Positions 22,261 to 32,493 of a DNA stretch of 64,000 bases are shown here, piece by piece; position 1 is the stretch's first letter, and each line of letters begins with the position of its first letter. A model generated the notes under the pieces. The model did not search any database. It was not told the DNA's origin and saw nothing but the letters and a program-made list of their open reading frames with translations. The position numbers and the translations under genes are program-made. The stretch lies in assembly GCA_037501455.1 (NCBI GenBank), contig CM074864.1, positions 27,026,001-27,090,000 on the forward strand, read 5' to 3'. The stretch is from Lantana camara (lineage: Eukaryota; Streptophyta; Magnoliopsida; Lamiales; Verbenaceae).

Positions 22261-24260
22261 GGTAATTGCATTCATGGCACGAGCATTCATCCTCCATTTT
22301 AAATATTACCATTATTTATTTTCGTGCCGTAATTGTTAATTGCCATTAATTGCTATTCATTATTAATTGTTGTTAATTGTTGATGCCACTATGTGTTTAA
22401 GTGACGATTAAGTGATGCATCTCATTCGCACTTTGACTCAACATGCATATTTAGTGTTTTATTTTAGGATATTTCTTCATTCAAGTTACCAAGTTGTGTT
22501 CAATGGGAATTGGAAGAGATGGGTTGGATAGGGAACAAAATTAAGGATTTCTTTTGGAGATCGGGTTGAGTTTATGGAAACATGGAAAATATGATAAAGA
22601 AGAATGATTCGAGAGGTCCCGGTACCAAGTTGAAGAATTTAGGAATTGGGGTATATTTTGAAGAGAAATTAAAGATCCGAGGTAGCTTATTTCGCCAAGC
22701 ACAAGGCATGATTTGTTTTGGAATTCGGATTCAATAATAATGAAGGAAGTTAATTCTTGAAAATAATTAGAAGAAGACATCAAGATTCTCTACCGATGGA
22801 ATTTAAACAAGAATAACAAGAGTAGAACAAGAGATCAATTTGGGATTTGGGATCAATTACAATCCACTACAACCTTGGGGAAATGGTAACCGCTTTCCAT
22901 TTAACCGTAAAGAAAATTGATGCCACATTCGAAAGATTTTTATGGGAAGGAAACTAATTTTAGAGCAAGAGTTTATCTCGGGATTTTGGCAACAATATGA
23001 GTAATTAAAATCCCGGGAGCACGGTGATCAATTGGTTTTTAGTTATCCATGCCTTGAAGAGAAGAACTTGCTAGAAAATTTTAATCGAGCCTTTATTCAA
23101 CTTCAAGAGAAAGAAATTAAAGTATAGTAGAAGGTATTGGTTCGGGAGAGCCTACGGAACACATTACTACGGGAATTGGGTTACGGGATTCCCTAAATCA
23201 CTGAGTGGAATAGATCACACAAGAAATTACCTCAGGATTTCCAAAGAAAATCAATAGCATTAATCAAGGGACGACGCACTTCCTTATATATTTAAGAGAA
23301 GGGGGTTAAGGTGAGTTGTTCGGCACCCAATTTGAAGAACACTTATTGGGAAGGAACTAAGATTTCGAGGCAAGGCAATTATTGGAAAATTCCACAATAC
23401 ACAAATGGAAAAAGAATTCGGGCCATGAGATTTGGAATAAATTATGGAGCACATCAGATCTGCGAGGAATTATAATGATTAATCAAAGTCCCAAGAATTT
23501 AAATACTTTGGAAAATGAGATCAATGAAGAGTGGAGAATTGGATTAGAAGAGTTATTTGAGCTAAGCAACAACAGTGGGATAAAGATCAGGGTGATATTC
23601 GAAGCTCGAGACACGTTGGGAATTTCAGAGCATAACCTGGAACCAAGAAATTCTGGCGTCGATCAATTCATCATAAAGATAAGATTCCAATGCTTCGGTG
23701 AACGGTACATTAAACATACACATCACGTGCATCATCCATCTTTTGTTTTGCTTTGCTTTGGGTGTGTGTGTTGTAGTTGTGAGTTGTTGGTTACCCTCTG
23801 GGGTGACTTGAGTGTGCGAGTGTTGTTGTTTTACGGTAAGTTGAGGGTCGTGCTTTACAACGGTCTTCTCCACAAGTTCCCGGAGTTCACGTTTGAGGTG
23901 ATCAACGTTCGAAAGTCAACTTCGAACCACGGGTTGAAGGCCCTTCTTGGGTGGAGAGCGAGTGGTTTGAGTTCTTTAACAACTCCACTCGTGGTCCCGA
24001 ATTGTGGGTTGGTTTGGATTGATCCAAGCGGTGGGAGTTGAATCACTTGTGAGCCTCCTATCGTGCGAGAAGTCTGAACTACTCCTAGTAGGGATCGAGT
24101 TCGTGTGAAGCTTAAAGCAATGATCGAACCCCCTTCGTGCTTGGAAGACCTTCTCGGGCTAACCCATGTCGGAGTGTCGCGAGCCCCGAACTTGGGTGAA
24201 TGCGGGAGAGTTGCTCGTCGTTTTGTTACGAGCGGTAGAACCTGGGGGCCAGGTTCTCTT
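22261..24260 (+). other. Element A internal region downstream of gag, no pol
   Basis: Two kb of purine-rich sequence carry none of the protease, RT, RNase H or integrase motifs. A long plus-strand frame (23382-24041, 219 codons counted from a TTG; first ATG about 23474) shows no known domain, and its C-rich middle is an unlikely protein. The last part ends in GGTTCTCTTAAGGGGGGG, as in element B. The region may be needed only for length, packaging or cis functions. Confidence 0.7.
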
Positions 24261-24273
24261 AAGGGGGGGAGAT
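24261..24273 (+). promoter_or_regulatory. Polypurine tract of A
   Basis: AAGGGGGGGAGAT lies immediately before the 3' LTR and differs from B's tract (32481-32493) at one position near the end. Confidence 0.9.
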
Positions 24274-27112
24274 TGTGACGCCCCGTCTCTTCGGCATTCC
24301 AGGTACGGCGTCACGAGAGAGTTTATTTCCGTATTTTGTGAATTATGTGATTTAGCATGCTTATGTGTCAACGTGATATTAATTTTAATTACGTGTGCCT
24401 TAGAATAATTAAATTGTACTTGGACTCAATTGTTCAATATTTGCAATTTAGGGACCTAATTATAATTAGGACGTTTGAGCCTTCGTGGCTATTTGAGCTC
24501 GGGAATTCGAATTCGAATTCTGACCCTATCGTTGAGTTCGTTTCGATGATTCGGATTCAATGAATTACCCTTTTTATTTCTAAAGCCATTTGATAGCCCT
24601 ACCGTTTTAAATCCGATCCGCGTGGACCGGATACCGTTTGAACCTACCCGTCTGACCAGCCCCAAAAGGGGCCAGCCTTTCTTCCTCTCCCCATTTCCAC
24701 GTTCAGCAGCAGCAAGAAAGGAAAAGAGAAGCATTCTCCCCATTTTTGGCCAAGAAGCCTTGAGCTCGGGTTTGGGAGATCCAACCGTCCGATCAACGAC
24801 CCAAGGTAAGATTTGTGACCCTTTCGTTATGTGCTTTAGTTTATCGTCTCCTTCGTGCCTTGGATTTGTGCCTACGTGCCTTGTTGGGGAAGACGATGAA
24901 TAGTGTCGTGTTGGGAGTTTGGCGTGTTTAAGCTCGTTTCGTGAGCCCTTAAGTGTAAATTTATGCTCTATATGTTAAATATGATTTATTGTGTTAATTT
25001 TGCATGATTTTATTGTTGTTTGGGGCTGTGTGTGTGTGGTGGTGTTGGCTCCCGACGCCATTGCTGTTTCTGCTCTGTTTTTGTGAGCAGGACGGTCCGG
25101 AACGGCCGTTCCCGTTTTGGCCTTGGGGCCGGAACGACCATTCCCATCCGCGTATGGGAACGGCCGTTCCCGTTTTGTTCTTTGGGTGGGAACGGCCGTT
25201 CCGGGCAGCGCTGGTGGGAACGGCCGTTCCCGTTTTGCCTTGTTTCTGGGAACGACCCTTCCCGTGGTCCAGTGTGTGATTTTGGGTTTTATGCTTTTAA
25301 TTGATTTCTTTTGCCGCTTATTGATTTATATCTTAATTGTATTGCATGTTTTGACATGAATTCGTATTATATGCTATATTTGGTGCATGAATTGTAATTT
25401 AATATTAAAGAATGAGTATTTTATGAGTGTATACGTGATCCAGGACTTCATGCCAATCATAAACATAAGCCGTGCGTCTATTTGGTTCATTCTTGTGTCT
25501 AAGTCCTGTTTTTGTGTTCAGTTTGTTCAGGTACACCCGGGGTGGTGTTTTGTTGGCTGTGTTGATTCCGGGGTGGATCGTTTGTTATGTCTTTGGCCTC
25601 TTCGGTGTCAGGTGAGGTTAGGATATAGTTACACCTTATTGCAATGTGCTCGGTTTTGATTGCATGTGATTTAATAAGCCTTATATGTATATAAATAAGT
25701 GTGAAATATGTATTTGTTGAATATGCCTCGAGTTTGCAAGTATGTTAAGCAATGTACGAGCCTATGTATGCTTGGTTTGGAATGATTTGTTATGATTTGC
25801 CACGTGAAGCTATGCTTCTGACCGTATACTTCTCATGAGCCATGTTTGGCAAGGACCGAGTTTGATTGAAACGGGAAGTGGTAGGTATATGTATATATGT
25901 ATTAGTTATGTCTGTCTGTCTCTGTTGTAGCGGGTTCTGATATGATATGTGTTTGTTGGGCCCCGGAGCTATGGGTAAGGAACCCTCGGGACGGCATAGG
26001 GCCGTCGAGGTTAAGCCTGTGCATAGTCTCCATCTGTCTGCAGAGGATCACCCCTGAACTCACCAGGAGGTTTGGTGAGGGAAGGAATCCTGAGGGTTTG
26101 AGTACTCGCAAGGCGCTCCCCTCGTTTGTCTGGATGGTTTGGGCGTATACACCCTTCCATCACCCGGAGTTGAGGATGATATGATATGATTTGATATGTA
26201 TGTAAGTTTTATGTTTTGATTCTGATATGATATGTTATGAGGAGATTGGGGGAGTCCGAGCTCGTACCCGCCGAGTTCTATATGATATGATATGTATGTT
26301 CTGTTAAGGTTTATGAAACGGGGATAGATTCTAAGTTAAATAAAAAGGGAGTTTTATAAGATAAGTTAAGTTTTGAATATGTTAAGACCTAATAGGTTTT
26401 GCTAAGTTGTTCGGTAAGATAAATTGGTTTGTTTGATTTGCTAAGTAAGCCCTTTATATATATGTATATCACGGGAAATGATTTAGTGTGCAAAAACTAT
26501 CCCCGCGTTCATGAACATTATGAGTTTGATATGTGCTTTGCTCTTATATATATAGTGTGAGTGCGTTAACCCCTCACTCAGTCGAGTTAAGACTGACCCC
26601 TCCCCTTTTTCCTTTAGTTTGCAGGTTTTGCTTGGAGTTCGTGCTAGGCGGAGTGTGTCTGTCTTTTGGAGTCTGTTCCGTGTCTTTGTCTAGGAGGTGG
26701 TCTTGCATTCACATTTCTTTAATTTAGCTTATGTATAAGATATGTTTGTATATGATATTTAGAATTTATATATGAATTGATATGTATATTTCGGGACAGG
26801 TTAGGACAGGTTGCTGGAATTAGTTGAACCCGTTGGATTTATGATTATTATTTGATATTCGGGATTAGGTATTTATGCTAGTTGAACCCGTCAACTGTTT
26901 ATGTATGTTTTGATTATGGCATGGTTTATTTCGCTTCCGCATTTTTGTTGTCTGTTTAGTTCTGTTGTTTAGGGTCTAAGTTCCGCCTAGCTTAGGTGTG
27001 AGTCTGTCAGTCTCCCGTTCGCCACTGTTTGGTTCACGTACGGACTTCCCATTTCGTATGTGGATCGGACTTTGGTGCGGGGGATGTGGTGACCCAACGT
27101 GCGGGTGCTACA
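24274..27112 (+). repeat. 3' LTR of A (2839 bp)
   Basis: Same length as the 5' LTR with about 20 substitutions by eye and no indel. Several changes fall in the palindrome cluster (25097-25264), for example GGGCCGG to GGGTGGG and ACGGCC to ACGACC. Donor-like GT at 24806. Followed directly by the target duplication TGGTT (27113-27117). Confidence 0.94.
25097..25264. repeat. Palindrome cluster in A 3' LTR
   Basis: The same six units as the 5' LTR; three of them carry one or two base differences. The two perfect GGGAACGGCCGTTCCC copies are unchanged. Confidence 0.9.
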
Positions 27113-27117
27113 TGGTT

Positions 27118-27978
27118 TGGAGACGGTACATCTCCTCCATCATTGGTGTGACGGTTGGATTTGATTTTGTATTCTATGTTTCGATATGTTCTGAGGAGTA
27201 AAGGTTGGAAGCTCATACTCGCCGAGCATGTGATCTGTTCTGTCTGGGAATCATGAATCGAGATAGAGTTTCTGAAATGTTTTCTAAAACTTATATATAT
27301 ATATTTTGGGGTACTTTGGAAATGTCTTGGTATGCAACACCTATCTCCAGTTCATGAGTCCACCCTTCTGATATGTGCTATGCTCTATATATATATATAG
27401 TGGGTGTGCGTTAGCCCCCTCACTCGATCAAGTTGACTGACCCCTCATTTAACTTTTAGTTGCAGGTCTGTTGGTGTTTGCTAGGCGGGAGTGAGTCCTT
27501 TGAGTTACACTTCATCGGTCTAGCCTTTCTAGTTGCATTTGTCTTTCATACACTTTATTTATGTCATGACTTGTAGACTTGAGATTATACTTTATCTTTC
27601 TATAGCCCTGCGTAGCATTTGTATTCGGCCCTTTATGGCACTTGATGATTATTACGTTATGTTGATCGGATATTCGGGACTAGGTATCTATGCTAGTTGA
27701 ACCCGTCACCTGTTATGCTTGTTGATATTCAGGACTAGGTATCTATGCTAGTTGAACCAGTCACTTGTCTTGAATGTCGATTTAAATGCTTCTGTTATCT
27801 TGTTTGAATGTTTGAATTGCTTCCGCACTCTGAGTTTTGTCGAGTTAGATCCGCTTAGCATAGCGTGTGTGTTTGTCTCCCGTTCGCTCTGATTCAGATT
27901 CGGGCATGGACTTCCATTTCATGACCGGGTCTGGGTCACAGTGCGGGGGATGTGGCATCCTCCATTTGGGGTGTTACA
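27118..27978 (+). repeat. 5' LTR of B, right part
   Basis: The LTR resumes after A (GGAGACGGTACATCTCCTCC) and ends GGGGTGTTACA. It includes two tandem copies of an ATATTC(G/A)GGACTAGG-type box (about 27669 and 27725), the (T/C)CCGTTCGCTCTGATTC box and GTGCGGGGGATGTGG. With the left part it totals about 2933 bp, against 2919 bp for the 3' LTR. Confidence 0.9.
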
Positions 27979-27986
27979 TCCTTAAG

Positions 27987-27998
27987 TGGTATCAGAGC
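27987..27998 (+). promoter_or_regulatory. Primer binding site (tRNA-iMet) of B
   Basis: TGGTATCAGAGC lies 8 bases after the LTR end. Confidence 0.94.
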
Positions 27999-28173
27999 TC
28001 TAGGTTACAAAACCGAGCTCTAGTGTCGTGTCGCGTCTGTCTAGTTGGTACGGCATAGGACAATGAGATTATATGACTCATCTACTTGAATACTTGTTTA
28101 TTTCTAACACTTGTATACATACACACGTACTAATCCACATGCATCAATATTGCTTGAATCTTTGAATTTCAGG

Positions 28174-29190
28174 ATGCCTCCTAGACGCTGTGACCGTGAG
28201 GCTTCACCGGATGCACCTAATCCACCTTCGCCACCACCACTGAATGCGGAGAACATTGTTCAGGCACTTCTCAATCAGTTGCAACAGAATCAGAGTGGTT
28301 AGGGGGAGATGACATCAAGGCTGAGGAGTGGTTAGCTGAGATCAGTGGTATTTGGGAGATTTGCCTAGAGAGTTCTCAGGATAGGGCTGTTTGTACTGCT
28401 TGATTCATTCAGGGACAGGCAGCTAACTGGCTCAAAGGAGTTCGATCCAGACTTGAGAGGAGTGGTGTGGAGTTCACTTGGGAGACTTTCGTGCATGAGT
28501 TCCACGAGAAGTTTATACCTCATAGTGCACGAGAGTGCAGACTTCAGGAGTTTTCTGAGCTGAAGCAGGGATCCAGATCTGTTGAGGACTACATTCTAGA
28601 GATCGAGAGACTTGCTCCCTATGCTACCCACATCATTGATATTGATTCACACAGAGCCCGTCACTTCCTTCATGGGCTTCGAGAGGATATTCAGAGAGCT
28701 CTTCAGGCTGTCAATGTGCGCACTTGGGATAAGGCTACTAAGAGGGCTATTCAGGTCGAGGCTCAGAGGCAGAGGTTGAGGCCCCCATCCTTCTCTTCGG
28801 GGCATGGTTCGGGTTCTGTATTGGGCAAGAAGCCCGCTACTCATACTTCTTCTACTACTACACCAGCTTTCCGTCCACAGGGCTTTATTAACAAGAAGCC
28901 CCGTCCCGCTGCTCCTATAGGACCACCAGCATTACCGGCACCAGCTCCAGCTCGTTGCTCTCACTGTCAGGGTGCTCATCCGTTGGAGAAGTGTTGGAGA
29001 TATTTGGGTAGATGCTTTGTGTGTAGGTCGGCTGACCACATGGTGGATGCTTGTCCGAAGAAGAAGCCGGTAGTTCAGGCTCGTGCTTATGCTCTGGATG
29101 GTGAGGAGGAGGCAACAGAGATTGATCAGAATGCTGTAGTGGAAGGTACAATACATATTCATGGCATATCATTACATGCATTGTTTGATC
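28174..29190 (+). pseudogene. gag: Gag and start of protease, element B (broken)
   Basis: The start ATG at 28174 follows directly on an acceptor-like TTTCAG|G. The N-terminus reads MPPRRCDREASPDAPNPPSP. After 43 codons a TAG (28300) and a frame change intervene, and a TGA occurs near 28399. The main core is then open from about 28400: FTWETFVHEFHEKFIPHSAR, LKQGSRSVEDYILEIERLAP, TWDKATKRAIQVEAQRQR. Two CCHC knuckles follow (CSHCQGAHPLEKC, slightly irregular, and CFVCRSADHMVDAC, regular). The frame runs on into the protease, whose active-site motif reads LFDPGATH: the usual D-(S/T)-G is DPG here, a variant I recall from other plant gypsy proteins. A frameshift follows just after it. Confidence 0.9.
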
Positions 29191-31497
29191 CCGGGGCTAC
29201 TCATTGTTATTGCCCGGGATATTGTTGCTTCTTTGCCTTTGCTTGCTGAGATATCTGCGCATGTGTTTGTGGTGAGTTCTCCCTTGGGGGGGAGCTTGGA
29301 GACGGACAGAGTGTTTCGTGAGTGTCCGGTGAGTTTTGAGGGTCGAGTTTTTCCTGCTGATCTGATTGTGATGCCGATGGGGAGGTTTAAGGTGATTCTT
29401 GGGATGGATTGGCTTTCCCGACATGGTACAATTATGGATTGTCGTTTGAAGAGGATTTCTTTTGATTCTGCGGTGTTTTCGGGAGAGAGTTTGGGATCCA
29501 CCCCGTTTATATCCTTTGTTGAGGCTAGTAAGTTAGTCCGGGATGGTGCTATAGGTTTCGTGGCTTACCTTCTGAACAAACCCAAGGACCAGGTCAAGCT
29601 TGAGGAGATGGAGGTCGTACGGGAGTATCTGGATGTGTTCCCGGAGAGTTTGGGGTCTTTACCACCAGACAGGGATATTTAGTTTGTAGTCGACCTCTAT
29701 CCCGGGGCTGAGCCCTATTCGAAGACCCCCTACAGGATGGCTCCTGCTGAGTTGAAGGAGCTGAAGAAGCAGTTGGATGAGCTTCTAGTCAGCGGATACA
29801 TTCGTCCGAGCACTTCTCCGTGGGGTGCTCCTGTCCTGTTTGTTAAGAACAAAGATGGGACGCTAAGGATGTGTATAGACTACCACGAGCTGAACAGGAT
29901 GACAGTTAAGAACAAGTACCCATTACCCCATATCGAGGAGTTGTTTGATAGCTTGCAGGGTTCGAGAGTGTACTCCAAGTTGGATTTGAGGCAGGGTTAC
30001 TATCAGTTGAGGATTAGAGAGACGGATATCTCTAAGACTGGATTCAACACGAGATATGGACACTTTGAGTTTGTGGTTATACCGTTTGGGTTGACGAATG
30101 CTCCTACGGTATTTATGGATATGATGTACCGGGTGTTTAGACCGTTCCTTGATAAGTTCGTGGTGATCTTTATAGACAACATCTTGGTGTATTCGAGATC
30201 GGTTGAGGAGCACGCACAACATCTCCAGATTATGTTGGAAACACTTAGAGAGCACAAGTTGTATGCTAAGTTCAGTAAGTGCGAGTTTTGGATTGATCGA
30301 GTCACTTTTCTGGGTCATATCATCTCAGGCGATGGAATTGAGGTCGATCCCTCTAAGATTGAAACGGTGTTACATTGGGAGAGGCCTAGGAAGACCTCTG
30401 AGATACGGAGTTTTCTGGGCTTGGTAGGTTATTATAGGAGATTTGTGATGGATTTCTCTAAGATTACAGCCCCTTTAACTAAGTTGACCAAGAAGGAAAC
30501 CAAGTTTGAATGGGATGATAGTTGTGAGACGAGTTTTCAGACTTTAAAGGAAAGGTTGACTACAGCACCGGTTCTCACCTTACCCGAGGGACTTGAGGGT
30601 TATGCAGATGCTTCTAAGGAAGGACTGGGTTGTGTGTTGATGCAGAATGGTCGGGTTGTAGCTTATGCCTCTAGGAAGTTGAAGGTGCATGAGCAGAATT
30701 ACCCTATCCATGATCTAGAGCTTGCAGCAGTCGTGTTTGCGTTGTCTAAGTGGCGCTACTATCTCTATGGTGCTACATTTGAGGTATTCTCGGATCATAA
30801 GAGTCTTCAGTACTTGTTCACGCAGAAAGAGCTTAACTTGAGACAGAGGATATGGGTTGAGTTCTTCGAGGACTACGATTGCACGATTCAGTACCATCCG
30901 GGTAAGGCAAATGTGGTTGCTGGCGCGTTGAGTAGGAAGGTCAGTATTTCGAGTTTGGTGGCAGGGTTTTCTGAGCAGAGTTCAACTGTTATAGTTTCGG
31001 TGGCTAGGTTAGCCAACATCACGGTTCAGCCTGATTTGAAGCAGAGATTGTTGGAGGCTCAGTCTACGGATCCCGAGATTCAGAGATTGGTTGCTCGTTC
31101 GAGAGATGATCCAGAGACTATGTTTGGGTTTGATGATTCTGGTTTGTTCAGGTTCAAGGCAAGAGTGTGTGTGCCTAACCAGCTCAAGAGGGTAATACTT
31201 GAGGAGGCGCATCGCCCCGGTTATTCCATTCACCCAGGAGTTACGAAGATGTACCGGGACTTGAAAGAGTTGTATTGGTGGAGTGGCATAAAGAGGGATG
31301 TCGCATTCTTTGTGAAGCGATGTCTGACATGCCAGATGGTTAAGGCAGAACATCAGAAACCGGGAGGTACTCTCCAACCACTTCCGATATCGGAGTGGAA
31401 GTGGGAGCAGGTGACTATGGACTTTGTGTCGGGCCTGCTGAGGTCTAGGAGAGGATTCGACGGGATTTGGGTAGTGATTTCCTTAAAGTTCGGATAA
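29191..31497 (+). pseudogene. pol: Pol of element B: protease end, RT, RNase H, integrase zinc domain (broken)
   Basis: In order: protease C-terminus (MGRFKVILGMDWLSRHG), a nonsense TAG at 29680, then RT ([20 protein letters not shown]; motif [17 protein letters not shown]; motif [13 protein letters not shown]). Motif C reads FIDNILVYS instead of FIDD, so the second catalytic Asp is Asn (AAC at 30178-30180, a G-to-A change from GAC). RNase H follows ([23 protein letters not shown]), with the final catalytic Asp lost (VAGALSRK for VADALSRK). The integrase HHCC domain is intact ([20 protein letters not shown], then KRCLTCQ). The core begins at [20 protein letters not shown], after which a deletion of roughly 20 codons and a frame change end the frame at 31497. 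The order matches chromovirus pol. Confidence 0.93.
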
Positions 31498-32490
31498 CGG
31501 ATAAGGTACCTAAGTTGGCTGAATTGTATTGTAATGAGATAGTAAGACTACATGGAGTTCCAGCTAGCATCGTGTCAGATTGGGATCCTCGGTTTACAGC
31601 TAGTTTTTGGCAGGATCTTCAGAGATGCTTGGGTACAAAGCTTAAGTTTAGCACCGCATCACATCCTCAGACTGATGGACAATCAGAGGGGCTGATTAAG
31701 TATCTCGAGGATATGTTAAGGGCATGTGCATTGGATTTTAAGGATAAATGGGATAAGCACTTGACCTTGGTTGAGTTCTCTTACAACAACAGTTACCAGG
31801 CTTCGATTGGTATGGCCCCTTACGAGGCACTCTATGGGAGGAAGTGTAGGTCGCCACTATATTGGGATATTGAGGATTGGCGATGGACTAAGGAGGGTAA
31901 GCTCACGAGAGCTAAGGCCTCGTCTAAGATTGAGAAGACGATTGAGAAGATTAAGTTGATTCAGTAGAGAATGAAAGCAGCTCAGGATAGACAGAAGAGT
32001 TATGCCGATAAGAGGAGAAGGCCCCTAGAGTTTTAGGTCGGAGATCGTGTCTTCTTGAAGTCATCTCCTAGGAAGGGTTTTTCGCTTATTGGTAGAGGTG
32101 GGAAGCTTAGCCCTCGATATCTTGGTCCGTTTGAGATTCTGGAGAGGATTAGAGAGGTGGCGTATAGGTTGGACCTACCGCCGAGTTTGACTGGGATTCA
32201 TAATGTGTTCCACGTTTCACAACTTCAGAAGTTCTACCCCGATGAGTCGACGGTTTTACCGGTTGAAGAGGTACAACTTGAGTCCGATTTGACGATTGTG
32301 AAGCGCCTAGTTGAGATTCAGGATCGGAAAGTACAAGTGTTGAGAAACAAGCAGATTCCCTTGGTCAGAGTGTTATATTGAGATAAGAAATCTGAGGAAT
32401 CAACTTGGGAGACTGAAGAAAAGTTGAGGAAGTTATATCCGGAGTTGGTTCAAGCAGCGAACCTGAGGACAGGTTCTCTTAAGGGGGGGA
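31467..32490 (+). pseudogene. pol: Integrase core, C-terminus and chromodomain-like tail of element B (broken)
   Basis: A different frame continues the integrase after the internal deletion: LPKLAELY-like KVPKLAELYCNEIV, then SDWDPRF with the second catalytic Asp, QSEGLIKYLED with the catalytic Glu, and YNNSYQASIGMAPYEALYGR. Nonsense codons at 31965 and 32034 follow. The GPFEILERIREVAYRLDLPP segment and VFHVSQLQKFYPDES complete the integrase C-terminus. The tail LVEIQDRKVQVLRNKQIPLV, then a TGA (32379) where chromoviruses usually have a conserved Trp, then EESTWETEEKLRKLYPEL, is the chromodomain-like region of Tekay/Del elements, thought to steer integration toward particular chromatin. It identifies the lineage, although the domain is broken. 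Confidence 0.9.
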
Positions 32491-32493
32491 GGT
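32481..32493 (+). promoter_or_regulatory. Polypurine tract of B
   Basis: AAGGGGGGGAGGT lies immediately upstream of the 3' LTR start TGTGATGCCCCG. Confidence 0.9.

Larger units (their letters stand above)
18191..27112 (+). mobile_element. Element A: young gag-only (TR-GAG-like) retrotransposon, nest level 3
   Basis: This is a complete element with two LTRs of identical length (18191-21029 and 24274-27112, 2839 bp each), primer site, one intact gag frame, a 2-kb region without pol, and a polypurine tract. Perfect 5-bp duplications TGGTT lie at 18186-18190 and 27113-27117. By eye the LTRs differ at about 20 positions (about 0.7%), mostly transitions, so it is the most recent datable insertion here. 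With no protease, RT or integrase it must rely on another element; its primer site, polypurine tract (AAGGGGGGGAGAT) and LTR ends match those of B. Confidence 0.93.

Noticed and set aside
23382..24041. 219-codon frame downstream of gag in element A
   Set aside because: Starts at TTG, has no known domain, and its odd Cys/His/Val-rich centre looks non-coding. Kept only as a note within the internal region.
32055..32381. Separate small gene after integrase
   Set aside because: It is the integrase C-terminus and chromodomain-like tail of element B, in the same frame as the preceding integrase segment and separated only by nonsense codons.
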